DNA of 64,000 nucleotides from Neobacillus sp. CF12 (GTDB lineage: Bacteria; Bacillota; Bacilli; Bacillales; Cytobacillaceae). The notes under the pieces are model-generated. The model worked only from the letters and a program-made list of their open reading frames with translations. It was not told the origin of the DNA and searched no databases. Both the position numbers and the translations under genes were made by a program. Each line of letters begins with the position of its first letter. Positions within the stretch are counted from its first letter, which is position 1. The stretch is from NCBI RefSeq assembly GCF_030348765.1, contig NZ_JAUCEU010000007.1, positions 2,611,001 through 2,675,000 of the forward strand, given 5' to 3'. Of the stretch, positions 8,465 through 17,115 are shown piece by piece.

Positions 8465-9337
8465 TCACCCATCTACAATCGTGAAAAACTTATATTTAAT
8501 ATTTGGTGTATACGCGGATGAATCCTCATAGGCCCAGTATCTCATACGACTATTATACGTGTTTGCATTCACAAGCGGCATTCCATAGGCATCTTTAGCT
8601 GTGACCATAGTGTTGTGATTATAACGGCCGTCCCCCTCGAAATCGTAGCAGATGACATCGCCCAATAACAATTGATCTGGACTGCTAACCTCTTTTGCCC
8701 TTAAACCACTTTTAGAATTAGCTAAATACAACCGTAATGAATGGGCCACAGTCCAGCTATAGCTCCAATTATTATTTCGGAGCCACCACCCTGTCCCCTT
8801 GTTCGGATACCCTCTCATCGGGGCACCGCCTGCGTGAAGACATTGCGAGATATAATTCGTACAGTTGTTTTCAAACGTCTTATAGGCAGGATTGTAACTA
8901 TTCCACCAGAGTTCCGCATATTGAACGGCTTTTAAGCGATTATACTGGTAACGAATCCGCTCCTCCTGTTCATCTCCTGCCACGATTTCCAACTCAGGCT
9001 GCTTCGAATAAGGATTCAGTTCTTTATCCATAATCAAATCATTTTTAAAAAACTTGCACATTCGGACTTCCACTTCTTCCTCTTGATAGAGCGTTCCTTT
9101 TTGTCTAATCAGGTATTGGTAATGTACCTGATAAATAGTAGTTTGGAAATCCCCATCCACAGATTGATTGATGATGTTTCCCCGTGCCTTTACCTTTACG
9201 ATTTCTGCGGAACGTTTCGCAAAAGACTCCAGTTTCTGTTCGACCTTTTGATAATTCCCCGACTGTCTCTTACTCTTTGAAACAAATTGTTCAACTCGAT
9301 CCTCAAACAACTTTTGGAGTGATTGATCCACCTTCAT
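8465..9337 (-). CDS. yhbB: YhbB-like amidase-domain protein
   Basis: About 290 residues. The C-terminal half is an amidase_6-type domain: YAELWWNSYNPAYKTF, then NNCTNYISQC with the likely catalytic Cys, then SYSWTVAHSL, GDVICYDFEGDG and HNTMV with the likely catalytic His. The N-terminal half (about 1-135) is charged and has no recognised domain, and no signal peptide is visible, so it may act inside the cell or in the spore. The start is uncertain: GGGGGGGAG abuts ATG 9337 and stands at better spacing from GTG 9331; the upstream ATG at 9361 has no ribosome site. It lies between trmL and queG, as yhbB does in B. subtilis. Substrate unknown; a peptidoglycan or peptide amide bond is likely from the family. 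Confidence 0.87.
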   Translation of the reverse strand: MKVDQSLQKLFEDRVEQFVSKSKRQSGNYQKVEQKLESFAKRSAEIVKVKARGNIINQSVDGDFQTTIYQVHYQYLIRQKGTLYQEEEVEVRMCKFFKNDLIMDKELNPYSKQPELEIVAGDEQEERIRYQYNRLKAVQYAELWWNSYNPAYKTFENNCTNYISQCLHAGGAPMRGYPNKGTGWWLRNNNWSYSWTVAHSLRLYLANSKSGLRAKEVSSPDQLLLGDVICYDFEGDGRYNHNTMVTAKDAYGMPLVNANTYNSRMRYWAYEDSSAYTPNIKYKFFTIVDG

Positions 9338-9380
9338 CTCCCCCCCTTCTGTTTCATACATATGTGGAGAAGGGAAATTT

Positions 9381-9423
9381 AATCAAAAAAAATGAGCAAA
9401 GGCAGGATGTCCTTTGCTCATTT
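9381..9423 (-). terminator. Terminator of queG
   Basis: 13-bp arms AAATGAGCAAAGG / CCTTTGCTCATTT around an 8-nt loop, overlapping the queG stop codon; minus-strand T run follows (plus A run at 9385-9392). Confidence 0.85.
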
Positions 9424-10555
9424 AGTACTTTAGTTTTAGTAAGCTTTTTTCAATTTCGCTCTTCACATTTAAATCGTCTTCTTTTAATGCTGCTCTTTCC
9501 AGTGCTTCGACTGCTTCGGGACTGCCAATTTTACCGAGAGCCCAAGCAGCCGTTTCCTTTAGAACACTGCTCGTTTCATTTTCTAACACACCGAGTAAGT
9601 CCGGAACTGCACTTTCGTCCTTGAAATGGGCCAGCGCGATGATGGCATTTCGCTGAATTGGCCTTTTGCCTCGCCACGATCCCGCTACGGGTCCAAATTT
9701 GTTCTTAAATTCACGATTGCTCATTTTTAACATCGGTCTCAGTAATGGCTTGGCTATCTCAGGGTCAGCCTCCATTTCCTCATGGAAGTGAAAATCCTTC
9801 CCTTTATTAACTGGGCATGACGTTTGGCAAGAATCACAGCCATAGACCCGGTTGCCAATCTTATCTCTAAATTCTTCAGGAATCACAGCTTTTGTCTGCG
9901 TTAAAAAAGCGATACAGCGCTGAGCGTTAATTTGTCCGCCTTGTACCAATGCTCCGGTCGGACAGGCTTCGATACAGGCTGTACAGGAGCCACATTGATC
10001 CTCCATCGGTGAATCAGGAGCAAATGGTATACTCGTTATCATTTCGCCTAGATAGACATAGGACCCGAACTCCGGGGTCATGACCGCACAATTTTTGCCG
10101 CTCCAGCCAATCCCAGCTCTCACGGCAACGGCACGGTCTGATAGCTCTCCTGTATCAACCATTGATTTTAAACGAGCCTCTGGTACTTTTTCTAAAATAA
10201 ACTCTTCCAGCTTTTTTAGTCGATCGCGTAAAATATGATGATAATCCAAGCCCCATGAAGCACGGGAAAAAAAGCCTCTTCGCTCGCCTTTTTTCCCTTC
10301 CACACGAACCTTCATTTTTGAAGGATAGGCAAGAGCGATGGAAATAATCGAACGTGGTTCTGGGAGAAGTAAAGATGGTGATACCCGTTTATCAATATCC
10401 GGCTCTTCAAATCCTGAATGATATCCAAGTTCTTGCTGGCGTATCAGTCTATTTTTAAGCTCAGTAAACGGATCTGCCGTGGTAAAACCAATCTTATCAA
10501 TGCCGATTGTTTTACTATAAGCGATGACTTCTTCCTTCAATTGATCAATATTCAT
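9422..10555 (-). CDS. queG: Epoxyqueuosine reductase QueG
   Basis: 377 residues. QueG reduces epoxyqueuosine in tRNA to queuosine, the last step of queuosine synthesis, using cobalamin and two [4Fe-4S] clusters. The cluster ligands are visible as CGSCTACIEACPTG and CDSCQTSCP, each continuing into the ferredoxin-like fold. The last 70 residues (ALAHFKDESAVPDLLGVLE and the following lines) are HEAT-like repeats typical of Bacillus QueG, used for tRNA binding. The start has a GGGAGGAATT site just upstream. It corresponds to B. subtilis yhbA and begins the conserved minus-strand series down to yhbH. Confidence 0.95.
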   Translation of the reverse strand: MNIDQLKEEVIAYSKTIGIDKIGFTTADPFTELKNRLIRQQELGYHSGFEEPDIDKRVSPSLLLPEPRSIISIALAYPSKMKVRVEGKKGERRGFFSRASWGLDYHHILRDRLKKLEEFILEKVPEARLKSMVDTGELSDRAVAVRAGIGWSGKNCAVMTPEFGSYVYLGEMITSIPFAPDSPMEDQCGSCTACIEACPTGALVQGGQINAQRCIAFLTQTKAVIPEEFRDKIGNRVYGCDSCQTSCPVNKGKDFHFHEEMEADPEIAKPLLRPMLKMSNREFKNKFGPVAGSWRGKRPIQRNAIIALAHFKDESAVPDLLGVLENETSSVLKETAAWALGKIGSPEAVEALERAALKEDDLNVKSEIEKSLLKLKY

Positions 10556-10659
10556 TCGAATTCCTCCCTTCTTCTAAAATATCTATAGTAAGCCGCTAAG
10601 TTTTCGGTACACATCTAATTATGATAAACTATTTCTATTATATTTTGGAGGTGGAATCA

Positions 10660-11328
10660 TTGGAAATTCAGCTTTCATCAGAAATTATCAGCAAGATTCC
10701 TAATTTTAAGCTTGGAGTCATTGAATATAAAAATATCACGGTAGGCGATTCCCCACAAATGGTAAAAGGAAGACTGCAGCTGTTTCAAGAATCCATTTAC
10801 TTTGATTTAGAGAATAAAAACCTAACAGACCTGCCAGGCATTCAAGAATGGCGCAGTATTTTTAAAACATTAGGCAAAGACCCTAACCGCTATCGCCATT
10901 CTGCAGAGGCTCTTTACCGCAGAGTCCAGAAACAGAATTATCTAACCACGGTCCAAAGTGCCATTGATATCAATAACTTTTTCTCGCTACAATATCAAGT
11001 GCCGATCGGTATTTATGACACCGATCAACTAAGGGATCCTATCACGATTGAGGTAGCGAAGGCAGGAGAAGAATATTTAGGCCTGAATGGGCGGATGAAT
11101 TCGTTAGAGAACCATATTGTCTCAGCAGATCAACTTGGACCCTTCGGAAGTCCTTTTGTTGATTCCAATAGAGCGCCAGTTACAGAAGCAACCAAAAATG
11201 CGTTACAGATCATCTATTTACAGCCTTCTACTACGGTGGAAAGTGCGGAAAGGCTGACAGAGTCATTGATGAAGATGTTCACACAAATACATGGCGGTGA
11301 CGCAAACTTTTATATAAAAGGAAGTTAG
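10660..11328 (+). CDS. B3/B4 tRNA-binding-domain protein
   Basis: 222 residues with the B3/B4 fold that forms the editing module of phenylalanyl-tRNA synthetase beta; stand-alone copies are common in Bacillus. Recognisable stretches are EWRSIFKTLGKDPNRYRHSAEAL, shown here as WRSIFKTLGKDPNRYRHSAE (residues about 57-76), and IYDTDQL. The start was set at TTG 10660 because TTTTGGAGGTGG lies just upstream; an in-frame ATG at 10621 has none. Stand-alone members may clear mischarged tRNA or bind free amino acids, but the function is not settled. It is divergent from queG and single-gene. Confidence 0.82.
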   Translation: MEIQLSSEIISKIPNFKLGVIEYKNITVGDSPQMVKGRLQLFQESIYFDLENKNLTDLPGIQEWRSIFKTLGKDPNRYRHSAEALYRRVQKQNYLTTVQSAIDINNFFSLQYQVPIGIYDTDQLRDPITIEVAKAGEEYLGLNGRMNSLENHIVSADQLGPFGSPFVDSNRAPVTEATKNALQIIYLQPSTTVESAERLTESLMKMFTQIHGGDANFYIKGS

Positions 11329-11354
11329 TAATACCAGCTTTTAAAACAGCTCAA

Positions 11355-11404
11355 AATATAAAAAAACGCAATGCATCGTTTTCTAGTAACGATACACTGC
11401 GTTT
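11355..11404 (-). terminator. Terminator of tRNA-Gly gene
   Basis: Long hairpin with arms AAACGCAGTGTATCGTT / AACGATGCATTGCGTTT (minus-strand reading) followed by seven T, 12 nt after the tRNA 3' end. Confidence 0.82.
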
Positions 11405-11415
11405 GGAAATATGTA

Positions 11416-11489
11416 TGGAGCGGGTGATGAGAATCGAACTCACAACATCAGCTTGGAAGGCTGAGGTTTTACCACTAAACTACACCCGC
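11416..11489 (-). tRNA. tRNA-Gly (TCC)
   Basis: 74 nt with encoded CCA. Acceptor arms GCGGGTG / CACCCGC, T-loop GTTCGATTC and anticodon loop CTTCCAA giving anticodon TCC. It stands alone, away from the large tRNA array. Confidence 0.95.
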
Positions 11490-11720
11490 ACAAAAATAAT
11501 TATTAACAAAAAATAAAGAACTTAAACACTTTTATTATATTACATAGTTTTTTTCCTACCGTCAAGAGGATTTTGCATTTTTTGTCGAAAAATCATTAAA
11601 AATTTCGATTGGACTTTTTTGTTTAATGATATGCTAGGTTAACAAGATAAATACTTGTTATTAATTTTTTTCATTTTACTTTGTTAAATAACTTTGTTGT
11701 TAAGTATCTATTACCTTTTC

Positions 11721-11757
11721 GGTCACTCATAAAGGCTATGAGTGACCAAAATCTAGT
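11721..11757. repeat. Palindromic dispersed repeat, left copy
   Basis: GGTCACTCATA (11721-11731) and its complement TATGAGTGACC (11737-11747) form a perfect hairpin. The stretch from 11734 to 11757 recurs with one change at 15370-15393, on the other side of the acyl-CoA dehydrogenase / thiolase / IclR cassette. The rest of the 11490-11795 gap is AT-rich and holds nothing else I can name. Confidence 0.8.
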
Positions 11758-11795
11758 AGAGAGCAAGCCTTTTTCAATCTTCCTAGTCTACAAAA

Positions 11796-12944
11796 TTAGA
11801 GATATTCCCGTTTTAATTGTGCAGCGATAATATTTTTTTGGATTTCGGATGTACCTTCATAAATCTTGGTTATTCTAGCATCCCGATAGAAACGTTCCAC
11901 CGGAAATTCAGCAATATAACCTATTCCCCCGTGAATCTGTACAGCTTTATCTGCAACACGATTATAAACCTCGGAACCGAACAATTTTACCATGGCCGCT
12001 TCCTTAATGACCTTCATCTCTTGGTCTACCATCCATGCAACTCGGTAGGTCATGCTTCTTAATGCTTCTATATCAAGAGCCATTTCGGCCAAATAATGTT
12101 GAATAATTTGTTGTTCAAAAATCGGTTTACCAAACTGAATTCTTGTATTTGCATGATGAATAGACATCTCTAAAAGCTTATCGCAAGAACCTAGGTTTCT
12201 TGCTGCAAGCCCCGCACGGCCATTGGCAAGAATCTTCAAAGCGTTGACATACCCTTGTCCCTCTTGACCAAGCACATTTTCTACTGGGACTTCACAATCT
12301 TCAAAGAAAATTTCTGCAGAATGGGATCCGTGAAGACCCATTTTCTTTTCCCTTTTCCCAACTGTGAACCCAGGAAAGTCTTTCTCAACGATAAAGGAGG
12401 TAATTCCTTTTGCGCCCTTCGCCGGATCTGTTACGGCCATAACGGTAAAGACATCTGCGATAGGTGCGTTTGTAATGTAATGTTTGCTCCCATTTAAGAT
12501 ATATTTATCTCCTTTTCTTACCGCGGTTGTTTTCAGGTTCGTTGCATGTGAACCTGCACTAGGTTCTGTCAAAGCGAAGGCACCGATCAATTCACCTTTT
12601 GCCATTGAGGGCAGATATTTTTGCTTTTGCTCATCATTTCCCATCTCTACAATTCCAACAGAACCGATCCCTGTATGAGCACCGATGACGGTGGTATATC
12701 CATTATGTGTTCTGCCTAATTCCTCATATATCGCACACTTGCCAACCATTCCTATTCCCGTTCCGCCGTATTCTTCCGGGATGCTTAATCCAAACAAGCC
12801 TATTTCCTTAGACATTTTCATAATCTTATCAGGAATTTCATCCTTTTCTTCAATTTCCATTGCAATAGGCTCCACTTCACTATCTACAAAATCTCGAATG
12901 CTTTGTTTTAGAAATGTAATATCTTCTGAGAATTGAAAGTTCAT
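11796..12944 (-). CDS. Acyl-CoA dehydrogenase
   Basis: 382 residues, a full-length FAD-dependent acyl-CoA dehydrogenase that introduces the alpha-beta double bond in beta-oxidation or branched-chain degradation. Visible signatures are AFALTEPSAGSHA (FAD/substrate region), the C-terminal VQIHGGIGY and IYEGTSEIQ with the expected catalytic Glu at about residue 363. GGGAGGAAAG precedes the ATG. It is followed in the same direction as the thiolase upstream (132 nt gap), so the two probably work together on one acyl-CoA chain. The exact chain length or branching preference cannot be read. Nothing is missing or truncated. Confidence 0.93.
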   Translation of the reverse strand: MNFQFSEDITFLKQSIRDFVDSEVEPIAMEIEEKDEIPDKIMKMSKEIGLFGLSIPEEYGGTGIGMVGKCAIYEELGRTHNGYTTVIGAHTGIGSVGIVEMGNDEQKQKYLPSMAKGELIGAFALTEPSAGSHATNLKTTAVRKGDKYILNGSKHYITNAPIADVFTVMAVTDPAKGAKGITSFIVEKDFPGFTVGKREKKMGLHGSHSAEIFFEDCEVPVENVLGQEGQGYVNALKILANGRAGLAARNLGSCDKLLEMSIHHANTRIQFGKPIFEQQIIQHYLAEMALDIEALRSMTYRVAWMVDQEMKVIKEAAMVKLFGSEVYNRVADKAVQIHGGIGYIAEFPVERFYRDARITKIYEGTSEIQKNIIAAQLKREYL

Positions 12945-13029
12945 AATCTAGACTTTCCTCCCTAATTATTATTTATAACTAAGCAACTCAAAATCCTCCA
13001 AGTATTTGAAAATCGATCATGTTACACAC

Positions 13030-13047
13030 GCGGTATACTTATACCGC
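13030..13047. promoter_or_regulatory. Palindrome between thiolase and dehydrogenase genes
   Basis: GCGGTATACTTATACCGC is a perfect 8-bp inverted repeat with a 2-nt spacer, about 85 bp upstream of the dehydrogenase start. It may be an operator or a small attenuating hairpin. Confidence 0.4.
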
Positions 13048-13076
13048 ATACGGAACAGTATTTTCAAAAAAATATA

Positions 13077-14270
13077 CTAAACTTGCATATTTTCCACAAT
13101 TGTTGTAATCCCCTGACCTCCTCCTATACAGAGGGTCACTAAGCCATACTTTTCTTCCCTTCGTTCCATTTCGTGCAATAGTTTTGTCATTAGAACAGCA
13201 CCTGTAGCCCCAAGAGGATGACCTAATGCAATGGCCCCACCATTTACATTTACTCTTTTTAAATCCAAATTGAGTTCCTTTATCACAGCAAGAGCTTGAG
13301 CCGCAAAGGCTTCATTCAATTCAACTAAACCGATATTATCTAAAGTGAGTCCAGCTATAGATAACGCTTTCTTCGTAGATTGCACCGGGCCAATCCCCAT
13401 AATTTCCGGAGAAACCCCTGAAACAGCTTGAGCAATAATTTTTGCCTTTGGTTTAAATCCATTCTTATGTGCGGTTCCCTCCGACATTATTAAAAGTGCA
13501 GAAGCCCCATCATTACGACCACTGCTATTTCCAGCAGTTACTGTTCCGTTTTCCTTAAACACCGGTTTCAAATTCCCCATCTTTTCCAGACTAGTTAATC
13601 GCGGGTGCTCATCGATTTCAAAAATCTTTACTTCTTTTCGTTGCTTGACTACATAAGGAACAATTTCCTTTCGAAACCGCTCACTTTGTATGGCTTTTTG
13701 TGCAAGTTCCTGACTGCGAAAGGCAAATTCATCCTGTTCCTCTCTCGAAATTTTATACTGAACAGCTAAATTTTCCGCTGTATATCCCATAGTTAGATTT
13801 CCATAGATTTCAATTGGCTGTGAACGAGGTTGGCTTTCTGTATTAGGATCGACAATCTCTCCATTTCCTGAACCGTATCCATAGCGTGCCTTTCTTATAT
13901 AATAGGGTGCTGTGCTCATCGATTCAGCGCCGCCTGCTATTATCACATCTGATAAACCGCTCATAATTTGCAAGGCTGCATTATTAATCGCCTGAAGTCC
14001 TGAACCGCATTGTCTGTGAACAGTATAACCTGGAATCTCCACTGGAAGCCCAGCTCGCAAAAGAGCAAGTCGGGCAAGATTAGGGGTATCCGCACTTTGT
14101 TTGGTCTGTCCCAAAATTACCTCTTCCACTTCATTTTTGTCAATTCCTGCTCGTGATACGATTTCTTCGATGACCTTTGAAGCAAGGCAGTCTACTTCTA
14201 CATCCTTTAAGCTGCCTCCAATTCGTCCCATCGCAGTACGTACTGCATCAATAATGACAACATTTCTCAA
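13077..14270 (-). CDS. Acetyl-CoA C-acyltransferase (thiolase)
   Basis: 397 residues, the standard length of a thiolase. The acylated nucleophile lies in HRQCGSGLQAI (Cys at about residue 88), and the C-terminal catalytic parts NEAFAAQ, GGAIALGHPLGATGA and CIGGGQG are complete. It cleaves 3-ketoacyl-CoA with CoA, or runs in reverse to make acetoacetyl-CoA. The start is a TTG with AGGAGG upstream at good spacing. It is followed by an acyl-CoA dehydrogenase on the same strand and diverges from an IclR regulator, so a small catabolic unit is likely. No hydratase or hydroxyacyl-CoA dehydrogenase is present here; one dehydrogenase lies 38 kb away at 52762. Confidence 0.94.
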   Translation of the reverse strand: MRNVVIIDAVRTAMGRIGGSLKDVEVDCLASKVIEEIVSRAGIDKNEVEEVILGQTKQSADTPNLARLALLRAGLPVEIPGYTVHRQCGSGLQAINNAALQIMSGLSDVIIAGGAESMSTAPYYIRKARYGYGSGNGEIVDPNTESQPRSQPIEIYGNLTMGYTAENLAVQYKISREEQDEFAFRSQELAQKAIQSERFRKEIVPYVVKQRKEVKIFEIDEHPRLTSLEKMGNLKPVFKENGTVTAGNSSGRNDGASALLIMSEGTAHKNGFKPKAKIIAQAVSGVSPEIMGIGPVQSTKKALSIAGLTLDNIGLVELNEAFAAQALAVIKELNLDLKRVNVNGGAIALGHPLGATGAVLMTKLLHEMERREEKYGLVTLCIGGGQGITTIVENMQV

Positions 14271-14325
14271 TTTTCTTCCTCCTCATCTCTTGACCAATTA
14301 GGAATGAAGTTTTACGATAGACCTA

Positions 14326-14364
14326 GTTCCGCATTAGGAACAATATCTCTCCCTTGGAACAATA
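14326..14364. promoter_or_regulatory. Candidate IclR operator
   Basis: GTTCC-GCATTA-GGAAC (14326-14341) is an inverted repeat of the kind bound by IclR regulators, and GGAACAATA recurs at 14337 and 14356. It lies between the divergent thiolase and iclR-type genes. Confidence 0.5.
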
Positions 14365-14498
14365 ATAATATCCATCGACTTCATAGGTCAATAAATTTTT
14401 AGAAGATTGTCAATATTAACAAACATTAGAGTAAAAATTATTATATTACCCAACTTTATCCTGTAAAGTGATTAGGAATTTTGAATAGGAGCTTGCTC

Positions 14499-15314
14499 AT
14501 GCAAAAACAAAATGAAAAGGAAAAATCAGAGGTTCCTGCTCTAGAGGCTTCCATAAAAATACTAGAATATTTAAGTCGTTATAAAAGTAAAGAACGTTCC
14601 CTGTCACAAATCTCTAAGAATTTATCCATAAATAAAAGTACTTGCCATAGAATTCTAAAATTATTAACTCAATATCGCTATGTCTCATACGATGAGGTTT
14701 CTAAACAGTATGATCTTGGGCCATATCTTCTCATCCTAGGCTCTAGAGCCTCCGAGTTTATCGATTACCTCAGGCTTTCTAAACCATCCCTCAAATGGGT
14801 ATGCGAACAAACAAGGCTAACAAGTGTTTTGCTTGAACCATTATCCAATGATCGATTAATGTATGTTGCCAAGGAGGAACTTGAATTACCGGATAACCCT
14901 TTTCAAGTGACAGTAAAACTAGGACAGCATTTCCCGGTAACCAGTGCATCCTTTGGTAAGTGTTACTTAGCATTTCTTAAGGAAGATAGAACGAAAGAAA
15001 TAATTCAAAAAGTTAATTTCAAACAATTTACCGATAAGTCAATCACAGATTTAGAAACATTTCAGGAAAGTTTAAATGAGGTTAGACAAAAGGGGTATGC
15101 AGTAAGCTATGAAGAGCATACACCGGATGTTTTTGGTGTTGCAGCACCTATCTTTGACCTTAATGGCGACATCAAAATGGTTATTGCCTGTATCGGCTTT
15201 GCTTCAAAAATTAATGAAGATCATATTTCATACTGTGGAGAAAAGCTTATAGAAGCATCAAAAAGGATAATGGAAGTAATTGGAGGAAGGGAACCCATAT
15301 ATAATAAAATTTAG
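14499..15314 (+). CDS. IclR-family transcriptional regulator
   Basis: 271 residues: an N-terminal winged helix (ALEASIKILEYLSRY, then LSQISKNLSINKSTCHRILK) and a C-terminal IclR effector domain (LGQHFPVTSASFGKCYLAF, GYAVSYEEH, VFGVAAPIFD). The start at 14499 has AGGAG upstream; a TTG at 14481 is less likely. IclR proteins commonly repress a divergent catabolic operon until a small acid or acyl-CoA-derived effector binds. Here the divergent genes are the thiolase and acyl-CoA dehydrogenase, which are the likely targets. The effector is unknown. Confidence 0.92.
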   Translation: MQKQNEKEKSEVPALEASIKILEYLSRYKSKERSLSQISKNLSINKSTCHRILKLLTQYRYVSYDEVSKQYDLGPYLLILGSRASEFIDYLRLSKPSLKWVCEQTRLTSVLLEPLSNDRLMYVAKEELELPDNPFQVTVKLGQHFPVTSASFGKCYLAFLKEDRTKEIIQKVNFKQFTDKSITDLETFQESLNEVRQKGYAVSYEEHTPDVFGVAAPIFDLNGDIKMVIACIGFASKINEDHISYCGEKLIEASKRIMEVIGGREPIYNKI

Positions 15315-15369
15315 AATCTTGATATAAAGACATAGGTTTTCCTAAAGAATAATAGAGTAGTCCTGCTTT

Positions 15370-15419
15370 GGCTATGAGTGACCGAAATCTAGTTGCAAAT
15401 AAAAAAGTGGTCACTCATA
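15370..15419. repeat. Palindromic dispersed repeat, right copy
   Basis: TATGAGTGACC (15373-15383) and GGTCACTCATA (15409-15419) form a hairpin whose first arm plus flank (15370-15393) matches 11734-11757 with a single change. It sits just after the IclR gene. Confidence 0.75.
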
Positions 15420-15490
15420 AACAGGAAGGTATATAAATCTAACTGCTGATTAATTGAAGAGACCGAAAAACAATTATTCGCTCTTCGTAA

Positions 15491-16108
15491 TTAGTACTTT
15501 TCATATATATTTCGAAACAGAAATGAATTTAAATATGCTACAAGAGAAAACCCCAAAAATATACTTAGATATAGAGCAACTAGGAAGAAATGAGGAGAAA
15601 GTAAAATTAGCAATACTGGACCAATAGAAAAAATCAGCACAGGAATAGTTTGGAATGGATTCGTAACGGCAATCTTCAATGCATTTACCACTGATTCTCT
15701 AATTGTATTTTCAAAACGAGCAACATATGGGAAAATCAGTATCGTTAATAATAAATAGATGAAAGTGAAAAAGAATAAACTAAAAATAATCAGCAATGTA
15801 AAATTCCCATCATATAGTTTTAAATATAAATAATCTAGTAATATGATTATTCCAGCGAACAATAACAAGATCGAGATAATCGTACTTTGTTTGAAATTTT
15901 TCTTGAATGCCTGAAAAAAACAACTATATACTACACCTTCTTCATTCCGAACCATTTTTAATGTTACAGAGTACAGTGCTGTCGTAGATGCACCAATCGT
16001 AAAAATGGGGATGCAAAAAAGTAAAAACATGCAATTCAATACAATCAACTCAACAAATCTTGTTAAAAAGCGATAAAAAGGTCCTTCCATATTCAGAAAA
16101 TGTTTCAT
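15491..16108 (-). CDS. YesL-like membrane protein (DUF624)
   Basis: 205 residues with about five membrane segments and the DUF624 signature near the N-terminus (LNCMFLLFCIPIFTIGASTT). The family accompanies carbohydrate ABC transporters of the YtcQ/LplA type with YesMN regulators, as here; its function is unknown, possibly assembly or control of the permease. AGAGGTG precedes the ATG. It is the last gene of the minus-strand transporter series, separated from the second permease by 100 nt that contain a hairpin, so its expression may be lower than that of the genes before it. Confidence 0.85.
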   Translation of the reverse strand: MKHFLNMEGPFYRFLTRFVELIVLNCMFLLFCIPIFTIGASTTALYSVTLKMVRNEEGVVYSCFFQAFKKNFKQSTIISILLLFAGIIILLDYLYLKLYDGNFTLLIIFSLFFFTFIYLLLTILIFPYVARFENTIRESVVNALKIAVTNPFQTIPVLIFSIGPVLLILLSPHFFLVALYLSIFLGFSLVAYLNSFLFRNIYEKY

Positions 16109-16160
16109 ATTTCACCTCTAAAATTTTATGTAATGGATTAAATTTCCCATTACAAAATGA

Positions 16161-16197
16161 AGCACTACACAAATCATCAAATGATTCGTGTAGTGTT
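16161..16197 (-). terminator. Hairpin between permease and yesL-like gene
   Basis: CACTACAC-AATCAT / ATGATT-GTGTAGTG imperfect stem without a strong T run; a leaky terminator or mRNA-end stabiliser within the operon. Confidence 0.5.
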
Positions 16198-16208
16198 GTA
16201 ATCATTTA

Positions 16209-17102
16209 CTATTCTTTAACAGAGCCTACAACGATACCATGAATAAAATATTTTTGTAACAATGGATAAATCACTAATAAAGGAATAATAGAAACCACAA
16301 TTTTTGCAGCATTTAAATTTTTATTTGAGACTTGCATCATATTTTCTAATGAATTGGCGTTTGCCCCTGACTTCAACATTTCTTCGATATTAATGGATAA
16401 TGATTGTATATAGGTCATTAATGGATAATTAGAAACTTTCGTCATATATATTAATCCTGAGAAAAAGTCATTCCAATTTCCTACGATACTAAACAAAGCA
16501 ACTGTAGCTAATGCTGGTAATGAGATGGGAATAAAAACTTTTACTAATATTTGTAATGGATTGGCGCCATCCATAATGGCCGCTTCTTCCAACGATTTAG
16601 GTACCCCTATGAAGAAATTCATGATTAATATAATGCTAAAAACCTGTACCGCCCCAGGTAAAACCAGGGACCATATTGTATTTAATAGGTTTAAATTTTT
16701 CACTACTAAATACGTTGGAATCATCCCGCCACTAAATAACATTGAGAAAATCAGTAGGTTCATATAGATGTTTCTACCTTTAAAAACTCTTTTAGATTTC
16801 GATAGTGGATACGCCATTAAAACAATCAAAACAATATTGATTAATAGTGAAAGAATTACTCGTTGTACCGAAATTCCAAACGAACGCCAAAATTGCATAT
16901 CCTCCATGATCATCTTATATGTTTCAGTCGTAAAATTTACGGGTATTAAACCAACTGCATTTGCTGTAACTGCCTCACTACTACTAAAAGAAGTGGCAAC
17001 AATATTCCATAAAGGGAGCAGACAGATCAATCCCAAAGAAATCACAATGGTATGAATAACAATTCGTCCAATTCGTGCTGAAATATTCTTACTTTCAACC
17101 AT
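16209..17102 (-). CDS. Carbohydrate ABC permease (YtcP/LplC-like)
   Basis: 297 residues, six membrane segments, with the permease EAA-type loop SLEEAAIMDGANPLQILVKV, trimmed here to EEAAIMDGANPLQILVKVFI at about residues 193-212, which docks to the ATPase. It belongs to the CUT1 family of sugar importers, subtype found with LplB/YteP partners. CTAAGGAGG precedes the ATG, and the gene starts 13 nt after the first permease, so they are translationally linked. No ATPase gene lies in the locus; these systems use the shared ATPase MsmX in Bacillus. Substrate is inferred from context to be an oligosaccharide released for the nearby glucosidase. Confidence 0.92.
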   Translation of the reverse strand: MVESKNISARIGRIVIHTIVISLGLICLLPLWNIVATSFSSSEAVTANAVGLIPVNFTTETYKMIMEDMQFWRSFGISVQRVILSLLINIVLIVLMAYPLSKSKRVFKGRNIYMNLLIFSMLFSGGMIPTYLVVKNLNLLNTIWSLVLPGAVQVFSIILIMNFFIGVPKSLEEAAIMDGANPLQILVKVFIPISLPALATVALFSIVGNWNDFFSGLIYMTKVSNYPLMTYIQSLSINIEEMLKSGANANSLENMMQVSNKNLNAAKIVVSIIPLLVIYPLLQKYFIHGIVVGSVKE

Positions 17103-17115
17103 ATTGTTGTCCTCC

